64,000 nucleotides of DNA from Halomarina oriensis. GTDB lineage: Archaea > Halobacteriota > Halobacteria > Halobacteriales > Haloarculaceae. The stretch spans positions 1-64,000 of the forward strand of contig NZ_WSZK01000014.1 in the NCBI RefSeq assembly GCF_009791395.1. Reading direction: 5' to 3'. Position numbers and translations under genes: made by a program. How positions within the stretch are numbered: the stretch's first letter is position 1; the number at the start of each line of letters is the position of its first letter. A model generated the notes under the pieces. That model made no database searches. It saw only the letters and a program-made list of their open reading frames with translations, and had not been told where the DNA came from. This document shows, one piece after another, positions 49,839 to 58,266 of the stretch.

Positions 49839-52175
49839 TCAGCCGTCGGCGGCGTCGGTGACGTCCCCGGTCACCGCGCCGTCGTCTTCGACCCCGCCCA
49901 GCACCGTCCCGAGCAGGTCGACCGCGCCGTCGGTGTGGAGCGGGCTGTTGCCCGACCCACACTGCGAGTCCATCACACAGCCCGGACAGCCCTCGGTGCC
50001 GTCACAGCCACACGCGTCGACGACGGTTCGCGTGTTCGCCGCCACGCGCTCGAAGCAGTCGTAGAGCTTCCGCGAGAAGCCCAGTCCGCCCTCGACGCCG
50101 TCGTAGACGAAGATTCCCGGCGAGTCGAGTTCGGGGTGGGAGAGCGCGGAGAGCCCTCCGAGGTTCGACTTGTCGAGCGTACATTCGAGGGGGGCGAGCG
50201 TTATCATCCCGTGTTCGGCGGCGTGCTGGGCACCCTGAAACGCGACGTCGGGAGAGTCGACGCCGTGACGCTGGCCGAGGCGGGCGCGTTCGGACTCGGG
50301 GACGGCCAGCCAGAGCGCCTGGGTCCGCATCGACAGCGGCGAGAGCCCCGTCGGCTGCGGTGCGCCGAGACTCTCGCCCGTCGAGACGGACTTGCGTGTG
50401 TAGGTGTCGTAGTGGACCGTCACGTCCGCCGTCCCCCAGTGGAGCGTGTAGTCGCCGAACGCGCGGGAGCGTTCGCTGTCGAGGGTCCCGATGCGCGTCG
50501 CGTGGTTCGTCTGGGTGTAGTAGTCCACGTCGACCGGTTCGAGGTCGATTCTGGGCTGATGGTCCTCCTCCTCGAAGCCGACCACCTCGAACTGCTGGCC
50601 GCGATGCAGCGTCACCGCACCGGGGTGGAACTCGCGGTACGCGCGCGCCCTGCCGACGGGTTCGAGTTCCGCCTCGACGTCGTCGGGCGTCCGAATCACG
50701 AACTCGTCGCCGCCGCTGGCGTACATCGACACCTGGCTCTGTGGCCGGTCTCTGCGGTCGTAGACGACGCCGGCGTCGAGGGTTCCCGTCAGGTAGCCAG
50801 CCTTCCGCCACATCTCCACCGCGGGAGCCAGACGCTCGCCGAACCAGCGCTCGTCGTCGTGGGTCAGAGGTAGCTCGTGGGCCGCACAGAGCAGGTGACG
50901 CGCGAAGACGGCGTTGTTCGAGCGGTCAACGACGGCGTCCTCGATGACCTCGTCACCCAGCACGTAGCCCGGATTGGCGAAGACGTAGCTGTCGATGGCG
51001 TCACGCCGCCCGACGAGCACCGAGAGGGCGTCGCCCGTGCCGCGTCCCGACCGGCCGAGCTGTTGCCAGAACGACTGCCTGCTCCCCGGATAGCCCGTCA
51101 ACAGCGTCGCCTCGATGCCACCCACGTCGATGCCGAGTTCGAGCGCCGACGTGCTGACCACCGCGTCGAGCGACCCGTCTTCGAGGCCCTGCTCGGTCGC
51201 TCTGCGGTCGCGTTTCGTGTGGCCAGCGTTGTACGACTCGACGCGTAGCCGGCCCATGTTGTGTCGTGTCGCGGCCTCCTTCGCTCGCTCGCGGTTCAAC
51301 TCCGTCATCCGGCGGGACCCGACGAACGCGAGCGTCTGCGCCCCACCGGTGCCGAGGTGTGCCAGCAGGTCGGCGGCCTCCGCGCTCGCCGACCGGCGGG
51401 CCTCGCCCTCGCCCGGGGGCCGCCAGAACGCGATTTCGCGTCTCCCCCGAGGAGCGCCGTCGTCGTCCACGACGGTCACGTCGGTGTCGACGAGGTTCCG
51501 CGCGTGTTCGGCGGGGTTGCCGATGGTCGCCGAGGTGAGCACGAGACGCGGGTCGGCGTCGTAGTGGGCGAGCACCCGTCGCAGACGGCGCAGGACCCAC
51601 GCGACGTGCATGCCGTGGACGCCGGAGTAGGCGTGGGCCTCGTCGACGGCGAGCGTCGCACAGTTCCCGAACAGGCGTGCCCACTGGCTGTGCTGGGGCA
51701 GGTAGGCGTTGCCCCCCGAGAAGTTCGTGACGACCACGTCCGCCGTCCGGCGGATGTCGCGTTTCGCCTCGCTCGTGGTGTCGCCGTCGTAGACCCGTAC
51801 CGAGAGGTCCAGTCCCAGCGTGTCGTAGAGCTCCGTCAGCGCACGCTGCTGGTCGCGGGAGAGCGCCTTCGTCGGGCACAACAGGAGTGCGGTCGACTCG
51901 GGGTTCCGGAGGTGCTGGCGCGCGACTTCGAGCGCGTAGACGAGCGTCTTCCCGCTGGCGGTGCTCGTCGTCACGCAGACGTCCTCGCCGCGAGCGAGCG
52001 CGTCAAGCGCCGTCGCCTGATGGCTGTAGAGGTCGTGTGGGAGGTGTTCGGCGAGTCCCGGCGGGAGGACGTCGCCCGCGGGGACGGTCACCGCCTCGCG
52101 GGCCGCCTCGACGAACACGTCGTGCAGTTGGCCGGCGTAGTCGGGGAACGTGGCACGCAGTCGGTCGGCGTTCAT
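49839..52175 (-). CDS. mrfA: MrfA/YprA-like superfamily 2 DEAH helicase with DUF1998 domain
   Basis: 778 aa. Q-like region HDLYSHQATALDAL, Walker A TSTASGKT (residues 70-77), Walker B DEAH (178-181), TSATIGNP motif III, then helicase C with ALELGIDVGGIEATLLTGYPG and QQLGRSGRG. The DUF1998 (MZB) end carries CGCDGTEGCPGCVMDSQCGSGN, a four-cysteine metal site. This is the MrfA/Hrq1 layout: 3'-5' DNA helicases, MrfA acting in mitomycin crosslink repair in Bacillus. The upstream co-oriented gene, 19 bp before, encodes the matching exonuclease. Confidence 0.9.
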   Translation of the reverse strand: MNADRLRATFPDYAGQLHDVFVEAAREAVTVPAGDVLPPGLAEHLPHDLYSHQATALDALARGEDVCVTTSTASGKTLVYALEVARQHLRNPESTALLLCPTKALSRDQQRALTELYDTLGLDLSVRVYDGDTTSEAKRDIRRTADVVVTNFSGGNAYLPQHSQWARLFGNCATLAVDEAHAYSGVHGMHVAWVLRRLRRVLAHYDADPRLVLTSATIGNPAEHARNLVDTDVTVVDDDGAPRGRREIAFWRPPGEGEARRSASAEAADLLAHLGTGGAQTLAFVGSRRMTELNRERAKEAATRHNMGRLRVESYNAGHTKRDRRATEQGLEDGSLDAVVSTSALELGIDVGGIEATLLTGYPGSRQSFWQQLGRSGRGTGDALSVLVGRRDAIDSYVFANPGYVLGDEVIEDAVVDRSNNAVFARHLLCAAHELPLTHDDERWFGERLAPAVEMWRKAGYLTGTLDAGVVYDRRDRPQSQVSMYASGGDEFVIRTPDDVEAELEPVGRARAYREFHPGAVTLHRGQQFEVVGFEEEDHQPRIDLEPVDVDYYTQTNHATRIGTLDSERSRAFGDYTLHWGTADVTVHYDTYTRKSVSTGESLGAPQPTGLSPLSMRTQALWLAVPESERARLGQRHGVDSPDVAFQGAQHAAEHGMITLAPLECTLDKSNLGGLSALSHPELDSPGIFVYDGVEGGLGFSRKLYDCFERVAANTRTVVDACGCDGTEGCPGCVMDSQCGSGNSPLHTDGAVDLLGTVLGGVEDDGAVTGDVTDAADG

Positions 52176-52194
52176 CGTGGTTCCTGCATGGGTC

Positions 52195-53544
52195 TCAGAA
52201 CTCCGAGAGCGACCCCTGGCGGGTGTCGCCCGAGTCGTCGCTCGTTCGTTCGGCGATGCTCGTCTCCACGCGGTCGGTGGCGGCGACGGCCTCGAAGACG
52301 TCTGCGAGCATCCGCACGTCGTCCTCGCAGTACGCGCGGTGACGCTCCCAGTCCGGTTCGGGACCGCCGTCCATCCACGCGCGGTACCGGCGGGCCGTCT
52401 CCGCGCCGGTGAGACCGGTGTCGTGGCCCTCGTAACCCAGCGCCCCCGCGACCGCTTCGAGTTCGTTGGTCCGACCCGGTAACACGGCGTTGCCCTCGTC
52501 GCGTGCCCACTGGAGCAGGTCACACTTCGACTGGCGTCGCCAGACGTCACCGCGGGCCGACCGGTGCTGGCTCACGTGCTCGTCGAGCACGGGGAAGTCG
52601 AACCCCCACCCGTTCCACGCGACGAGCGTCCCCTCGCTACCCGAGAGCCAATCGAGGAACGCACCGAGCATCGCGGGGGCGTCGTCGGGATTACGGGCGA
52701 GAAACGACCGGTACTCCCCTCGATGGAGGACGCCGACCTGCCAGACGACGCTCGGTCGCAGGCCGTCGGTCTCGATGTCGAGGAAGACGGGGTCGGCCGG
52801 GAGCGGTGCGTCGCCGGTCCGCAACACCGTACCGGCTTCGAGCGCTCTGGCGGACCGAACGGCCGTCCGTGCGCTCGACCGGCCGAACCCCTCCAGCGTG
52901 GCGAGTTCGTGAGCCGGCGTCTCGGCGAGTGTCGCCCGGTCGTAGCCCGCGCGGGCCAGCGTCGTCGCGCGGCGCTCACCGACGCCCGAGAGCGCACGCA
53001 GGCCCAGCCTGTCGGTCCTGACTGCCTCGACGGCGACGGTGCCGTCGTCGTGGAGCGAGAGGACGGGCACGGCCGGCGCGCCCTGCGTCTCGACGGGCGC
53101 GACGCCCTGCACGTCGAGGCCGCTCCACGCTCGTCGGTAGTCGGCGGGGACGCCCGTTGCGAGGTGGACGAGGCCCTCCCGCTCGCCCAGCGCTTCGCGG
53201 TACGCCGCCGCCCCCGCGAGTCGCGTATCGAGTGCCATCGGGTCCGTCTCGACGGTCAGCAGGTTCGACGCCAGATACGTCGCGTCGTCCCGGTCGAGTG
53301 TGTGGACGTGCTCCAGCGAGTCACAGACGGCGAGACCGATGCCGCCGAGGTCGGTCACGTCGCCCTCCGGCGTGAGAATCGGCACGTCGCTCTCGGGCGG
53401 TCGGAACCGGCCCGGCGCGTACACCTGCTGTGGGACGAGTACCGCGTCGGGGGCGGCGTGCGCGTGGAGGTCCGCGAGTTCGGGGGGTGCGAGTCGACCC
53501 GCGAGTCCCGAGGGCAACACCAGCACGGTCGCCGAGCGAGGCAT
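52195..53544 (-). CDS. mrfB: MrfB/YprB-like DEDD exonuclease with helix-hairpin-helix
   Basis: 449 aa. A poorly conserved N-terminal half is followed by a helix-hairpin-helix region (residues 180-235: LGLRALSGVGERRATTLARA, LEGFGRSSARTAV) and a RNase H-like exonuclease domain. The DEDD residues are D256 and E258 (FLDIETDG), D316 (GWGFDFPVLDEH) and D408 or D409 (YCEDDVRMLADVF). Bacterial YprB/MrfB has the same exonuclease; it digests DNA that MrfA unwinds. It is the first gene of the pair, directly before the mrfA-like gene. Confidence 0.87.
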   Translation of the reverse strand: MPRSATVLVLPSGLAGRLAPPELADLHAHAAPDAVLVPQQVYAPGRFRPPESDVPILTPEGDVTDLGGIGLAVCDSLEHVHTLDRDDATYLASNLLTVETDPMALDTRLAGAAAYREALGEREGLVHLATGVPADYRRAWSGLDVQGVAPVETQGAPAVPVLSLHDDGTVAVEAVRTDRLGLRALSGVGERRATTLARAGYDRATLAETPAHELATLEGFGRSSARTAVRSARALEAGTVLRTGDAPLPADPVFLDIETDGLRPSVVWQVGVLHRGEYRSFLARNPDDAPAMLGAFLDWLSGSEGTLVAWNGWGFDFPVLDEHVSQHRSARGDVWRRQSKCDLLQWARDEGNAVLPGRTNELEAVAGALGYEGHDTGLTGAETARRYRAWMDGGPEPDWERHRAYCEDDVRMLADVFEAVAATDRVETSIAERTSDDSGDTRQGSLSEF

Positions 53545-53624
53545 CTACCGTGTCGAGGCGTCGAACGCACAAGAAACGCGCGACCGGTGGGAGTCTCCGG
53601 GTCGTGGTTCTTCCGTGACTCGTC

Positions 53625-54425
53625 TCAGGCCGTCGCCCGCTCGTTCGCCTCGCCGAGCCACGACGGCTCGTCGACGCTCGTCCCGTTCAGCCCCGTGGTG
53701 CGGAGCCGAACCGTCTCCGTCATCGTCGCGTCGGTGGCGTCCCAGGGCGTGTAGCGGTAGGTGTAGAGCAGTTCGCGGATGACGCCCTCGCCGGTCACCA
53801 GCAGCGTCGCCTCGTAGGCGTGGAGGTGGTCGCGGCCGTCGGTGACGTTGGCCGTCGAGCGGTCGAGACGGTCGGTCCCGCTGGCGGTGTAGCGGGTGAG
53901 CGACTCGCCGTCCCGCGTCACGACGCCGTCGAACGTCCAGTCGGTCGCCGCCACCGGCGAGAACTCGGGTTGCTCGGACACCGCGTGGACCGTCTCGAAC
54001 CGCGCCGGGAGATACCGTTCGGCCTCGACCCCACCGACGTACACCGTCTCGCGGGAGGTGTCGTAGCGACCCACGGTCCGGTCGGCGGTGCGGTACGCCT
54101 GCTGTGTCGTCGCGGCGTCCCGGCCGGAGTCGGTGTATCGCGCCTCGAACCACGACTCGTCGGTCCGGTCGTCGCGCTCGAACCGGACCGTCGTCGTTCG
54201 CGTGCGGTCGACCGGACCGACGACGACGGTGTACTCGTGGGTCGCGGCGAACGTCGACGAGTCGGCCGCCTCGACGCGTTCGGTGTGGTCGGTCAGCAGC
54301 GCCACCGTGTCGAGCGACTCGTTCGGCCCGGTGTACGGGTCGGCGGCCGGCGCGTCGTCGGGCAGGGCAGCGCACCCCGCGAGGACGACGAGGAGCCCAC
54401 AGACGAGCATCGTTATCCGTGACAT
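53625..54425 (-). CDS. Secreted lipoprotein, DUF7537-like
   Basis: 266 aa. The signal peptide ends in a lipobox (VLAGCAALP), so it is a lipid-anchored protein facing outside. The mature part starts with YTGPNESLDTVALLTDHTERV, has strand-rich repeats (TVVVGPVDRTRTTTVRFERD), YVGGVEAERYLP and a conserved GLNGTSVDEPSWLGEA end. It resembles haloarchaeal DUF7537 lipoproteins of unknown role (possibly LolA/LppX-like folds). Paralogue of the next gene. Confidence 0.8.
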   Translation of the reverse strand: MSRITMLVCGLLVVLAGCAALPDDAPAADPYTGPNESLDTVALLTDHTERVEAADSSTFAATHEYTVVVGPVDRTRTTTVRFERDDRTDESWFEARYTDSGRDAATTQQAYRTADRTVGRYDTSRETVYVGGVEAERYLPARFETVHAVSEQPEFSPVAATDWTFDGVVTRDGESLTRYTASGTDRLDRSTANVTDGRDHLHAYEATLLVTGEGVIRELLYTYRYTPWDATDATMTETVRLRTTGLNGTSVDEPSWLGEANERATA

Positions 54426-54478
54426 TCCGAGCTACGTGTTAGAAGCGTCCTGTAAAACGGTTTCGAGGTGCGGCCGGT

Positions 54479-55276
54479 TCAGTCGGTCGTCGACCCGTTC
54501 CGTGCGGCGTCGAGCCACGACGGCTCCTCGACGCTCGTCCCGTTCAGGTCGGAGACGTCCGCCGTCACCCGTGCGGTCTGCGTTCGCCCGTCGAGGTCGA
54601 TGGTGTAGCGGTAGGTCACCGACCGGACCGTCCCGCCGCTCGTGACGAGCATCGTCGCCTCGAACGACGTCACGGCGTCGGCGGCGGCCCCACCCTGCTG
54701 TCCGCCGAACGCCGAGCGGTCGAGACGCTCGCTACCGTTGGCGGTGTAGCGCGTCAGCGTCTCGCCGTCTCCGTCCACGGTGCCGTTCTGCGTCCAGTTC
54801 ACGCCCGAGAGGAACGTCCACTGGTCGTCGAGCGTCGCCGTCCGGACGACGCTGGTCGTGTCGTTGGCCTCGGCCGTCCGGTAGCGGGTCTCGTCGCCCG
54901 CCGACTGCCGGAGGTACGCCGTCCCGTCGACGACGTAGACCGAAGCGTTCGTCGTCTGCGCCGTGCCGAGGAACGACCCGTCGGTCCGGACGTCGTACCG
55001 TGCGACGTCCTCGGCGACGTCGACACGAGCGTCGAGTACGGTCGCACTCCGGAAACTCTCGTTTCCGTCGGCACTGACGGTGGTCGTCGCGTTCAGCGCG
55101 TAGGTCAGCGAGTCCGCAGCCTCGACGTTCGCGGTGTGGTCTGCCTGCAGTTGGGTCGTGTTGAGCGGTTCGTCGGGTGCGGTGTACGGCTCTCCCCCGC
55201 CGACGCCGGGGACGGCCGAACAGCCGGCGAGGACGACGAGACACAGCAGCACCGCTCCGATGGAGGACGTTCTCAT
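54479..55276 (-). CDS. Secreted lipoprotein, DUF7537-like (paralogue)
   Basis: 265 aa. Signal peptide and lipobox (VLAGCSAVP), then YTAPDEPLNTTQLQADHTANVE, DGTAYLRQSAGDETRYR, LTRYTANGSERLDRS and DLNGTSVEEPSWLDAA. The same blocks occur at the same places in the neighbour, clearly by tandem duplication; their N-terminal and C-terminal motifs are the best kept. Function unknown. Genes are 53 bp apart, perhaps one operon. Confidence 0.8.
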   Translation of the reverse strand: MRTSSIGAVLLCLVVLAGCSAVPGVGGGEPYTAPDEPLNTTQLQADHTANVEAADSLTYALNATTTVSADGNESFRSATVLDARVDVAEDVARYDVRTDGSFLGTAQTTNASVYVVDGTAYLRQSAGDETRYRTAEANDTTSVVRTATLDDQWTFLSGVNWTQNGTVDGDGETLTRYTANGSERLDRSAFGGQQGGAAADAVTSFEATMLVTSGGTVRSVTYRYTIDLDGRTQTARVTADVSDLNGTSVEEPSWLDAARNGSTTD

Positions 55277-55336
55277 CTACTCGTCGGTCGACCGCTCACG
55301 TCGAAAACGGTTCCGGTCCGTGGCCGGTCGTGCGGT

Positions 55337-56894
55337 TCAGAACCGTCGCCGGAGCTTCACGACGGCCGAGAGTGCGGTCGTGTACCACTCGCCGGGGAGC
55401 CACGACGGGGGGGGCGATGGGGCCGAGACGCGAGACGGCGACGGTCTGGGCGTCGGTGAACTTCCGGACACCTTCGGGGCCGTGACGACGGCCCAGTCCG
55501 GACTGCTTCCTCCCGCCCATCGGGGCATCGGTCGCTCCGAGCGTTGCGATGTACGGGTCGTTGACGCTGACCGTGCCGGCCTCGATCTGCTCGGCCACCC
55601 GCCGCCCGCGCTCGTGGTTCCGCGTGAAGACGCAGGCGTTGAGGCCGTACTCCGTATCGTTGGCTCGCTCGATGGCTTCGCGCTCGGAGCCGACGGGATA
55701 GACGGCGACGACCGGCCCGAACGTCTCCTCGCGGAAGCAGTCCATCCCGTCGGTCACGTCGGTCAGGACGGTCGGCTCGAACACATACGGGCCGACGTCG
55801 GGGCGGTGCTCGCCGCCGGTCTGGACGGTCGCGCCCTGCTCGCGAGCGTCCTCGACGTGCGCCCGCACACGGTCGAGCTGTTCGGCCGAGGCGAGCGACC
55901 CGACGTCCGTATCGAGGTCCGCGTCGGTGCCGAGCACGAGCGCCTCGGTGGCGACGACGAGTCGCTCGACGAACTCGTCGTACAGCGAGTCGTGAACGTA
56001 GATGCGCTCGGGGGCGACACAGAGCTGGCCGGCGTTGGCGAAACAGCCGGCGAGCGCTCCCGTCACCGCCACGCCGAGGTCGGCATCGTCGAGGACGAGC
56101 ATCGGGTTCTTCCCGCCGAGTTCGAGCGAACACGGGACGAGGTTCCGACCGGCCTGCTCGGCGACGACTCTCCCCGTCTCGTGGCCGCCGGTGAAGCCCA
56201 CGTAGTCGCTGCCGGCGACGAGCGGTTCTCCGACGGTCGACCCCTCGCCGGTGACGACCTGGCAGACGTCGGCCGGGAGGCCCGCCTCGTGGAGCAGTTC
56301 GACGACCCGCAGCGCGACGAACGGCGTGTGCTCGTCGGGTTTCAGGACGACGCTGTTGCCCGCCAGCAGCGCGGGGATGGCGTCCGACACCGAGAGCGTC
56401 AGCGGGTAGTTCCACGGCGAGACGATGCCGACGACGCCCCGCGGGTGGTAGTTCACCTGCGTCGGCGAGAGCAGGCCGAGCGCCCCCTCCCGACGCTCGG
56501 CGGCGAGCATCGACTCGGCGTCGCCGTAGTACTCGCAGTGGGAGACGACGTCGAGCAGTTCCTCGACGCCGGTACGACGGGCCTTTCCGCCTTCGAGTTG
56601 GAGCAGGTCGAGCAGTTCCTCGCGGTGGTCCCAGACGAGGCCGCCGAACCGTTCGACGATGGCGGCCCGTTCCTCGAACGACCGGTCGTTCCACTCTCGC
56701 TGTGCGACCCGTGCGCGACGGAGGGCGAGGTCCACGTCGTCGGGGGTACACGCCGGGACGGTCCCGAGCGGTTCGGCGGTGAACGGTGCTTCGACGACGA
56801 GGCTGTCCCGCTCGCCGTCGTCGGTGGTGACGAGCGTCGTGAGACGGTCGAGTTCGGTCGACGTACCACGAAGGGTGCTGTCGAGGTCGGCCAT
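55337..56894 (-). pseudogene. Aldehyde dehydrogenase (succinate-semialdehyde type), frameshifted near the C-terminus
   Basis: The main frame from ATG 56894 shows GVVGIVSPWNYPLTLS, NSVVLKPDEHTP, LELGGKNPMLVLDDAD, catalytic Cys in FANAGQLCVAPE, and PMGGRKQSGLGRRHG, then reaches a run of eight C/G at 55407-55414. In this frame the end becomes Arg-rich (APRRVVHDRTLG), whereas the other frame reads SWLPGEWYTTALSAVVKLRR before a stop at 55337, the normal ending of these proteins. A run of seven would join IAPP to SWLPGEW. The catalytic core is intact, so a base-count error or slippage variant is as likely as decay. About 518 aa if restored. Confidence 0.85.
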
Positions 56895-57067
56895 GCACAC
56901 AGTGGGGCCGCGACCCGCATACCGTTGCCGCCGGAGGGATGCTTATTTGTCGCTGGACAGTCATTGGGAGACCAGTGTCGAGCGACGACGCGTCGGTCGG
57001 GAGGCAGTGACGACGTCCCGCTCGGTGGGGCTCTCGCCGACCGCCCCGTCGACTCCCCTCCACCCTC

Positions 57068-57682
57068 ATGACCCTTCACGACCTCTCACACCCCATCGAA
57101 CCGGGCATGCCGACGTATCCGGGTGACCCGGTCGTCGAGACGTATCCGAACGCGACCCACGAAGAGGAGGGGTTCAGCCTCACCGCGTTCGGCCTCAGCA
57201 CCCACTCCGGGACGCACGTCGACGCCCCGGTCCACGTCGAACCGGACGGGAAGTCCCTCGACGCGTTCCCCGTCGAACGGTTCCGCTACGACGCCCGACT
57301 CGTCCGCTGTGACGTCGAGTCCGAGGAGGCGATCGGTCCCGACGCGCTCCCGCCGCGAGACGACGCCGAACTCTACGTCTTCGACACCGGGTGGAGCCAA
57401 CACTGGGGCGACATCTCCTACTTCGAACACCCGTATCTCTCCCCGGAGTGTGCGAGCGTCTGCGCCGACCGTGGTGTCGACGTCGCCGTCGACGGCCCCA
57501 GCGTCGACCCGGTGGGTGGCGACCTGATGGCCCACCACGAACTGTTCCGCGAGGACTGCCTCGTCATCGAGAACGTCCGTGGCCTCGCCGAACTGCCCGA
57601 CCGGTTCACGGTCCACGCCTACCCGCTCCCGCTCGGCGACGCCGACGGTGCGCCCGCCCGCGTCGTCGCCGAAGTCGAGTGA
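57068..57682 (+). CDS. Cyclase family protein (kynurenine formamidase-like)
   Basis: 204 aa. LHDLSHPIEPGMPTYPGDP at the start and the metal motif STHSGTHVDAPVHVEPDGK (H-x-GTH-x-DAPxH) place it in the KynB/cyclase fold; later FDTGWSQHW, then PYLSPECASVCADRGVDVAVDGPSVDP. The metal is usually zinc or manganese. The reaction here is not certain: kynurenine formamidase activity would need other pathway genes, which I do not see nearby. Confidence 0.88.
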   Translation: MTLHDLSHPIEPGMPTYPGDPVVETYPNATHEEEGFSLTAFGLSTHSGTHVDAPVHVEPDGKSLDAFPVERFRYDARLVRCDVESEEAIGPDALPPRDDAELYVFDTGWSQHWGDISYFEHPYLSPECASVCADRGVDVAVDGPSVDPVGGDLMAHHELFREDCLVIENVRGLAELPDRFTVHAYPLPLGDADGAPARVVAEVE

Positions 57683-57700
57683 GTCGCCAGTCGCCAGCGC

Positions 57701-58144
57701 TCAGACCTGCAGTGGCAACTCGACGTCGAGCTGTCGGAGCAGTTCGCCCATCTCGACCATCGACACCGCCTCCACTATCTCCCCGTCGCGCACCCGTCGC
57801 TGGTGGAACATGTCGACGCTGATGCGGTTGCCGGTCGGGTCGATGCCCCGGAACTCGCCCTCGTGAGTGCCGTACAGCGTGACGTGGGCGACGACGGTGT
57901 CGTCCTCTATCACCTCGCTGTTGATGTCGACGTTGAGGTCGGGGAACGCCTCGTGCCACTCCCCGAACAGCGCTCTGATGTCCCGCCGACTGGCGATCGG
58001 TTCGTCCGACCCCGTCCGGCGGATACCGACTCGGACGCCGTCGGCGTAGAGTTCGTCGACCACGTCGACGTTCCCACGCTCGAACAGTTCGGTAATCTCG
58101 TAGCGAACCAGCTCCTTGACGGTGAAATCCTCTATCTGTGGCAT
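57701..58144 (-). CDS. SnoaL-like polyketide cyclase/ester cyclase family protein
   Basis: 147 aa. NTF2-like fold with VRYEITELFERGNVDVVDELYADGV, ALFGEWHEAFPDLNVDINSEVI, DDTVVAHVTLYGTHEGEFRGI and FHQRRVRDGEIVEAVSMVEM. ATG 58144 gives the usual length; the longer frame is rejected. SnoaL-like proteins include cyclases and many of unknown role. Convergent with the cyclase gene at 57068, 18 bp apart. Confidence 0.83.
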   Translation of the reverse strand: MPQIEDFTVKELVRYEITELFERGNVDVVDELYADGVRVGIRRTGSDEPIASRRDIRALFGEWHEAFPDLNVDINSEVIEDDTVVAHVTLYGTHEGEFRGIDPTGNRISVDMFHQRRVRDGEIVEAVSMVEMGELLRQLDVELPLQV

Positions 58145-58266
58145 TGGCAGGTCCTCCCGACAGCCTGTCCTTGGGCCGGGGACGAAATAGCTCCTCGGGC
58201 GGTCGCGGGCGACGGCCACCGCCCCGGTTCCGACGCTTTATCACCGAGGAGGGGCCACTCCCCGAC

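Noticed and set aside
49158-50873. 571-codon open frame on the plus strand
   Set aside because: It lies antisense to the phosphotransferase and helicase genes, whose motifs are clear.
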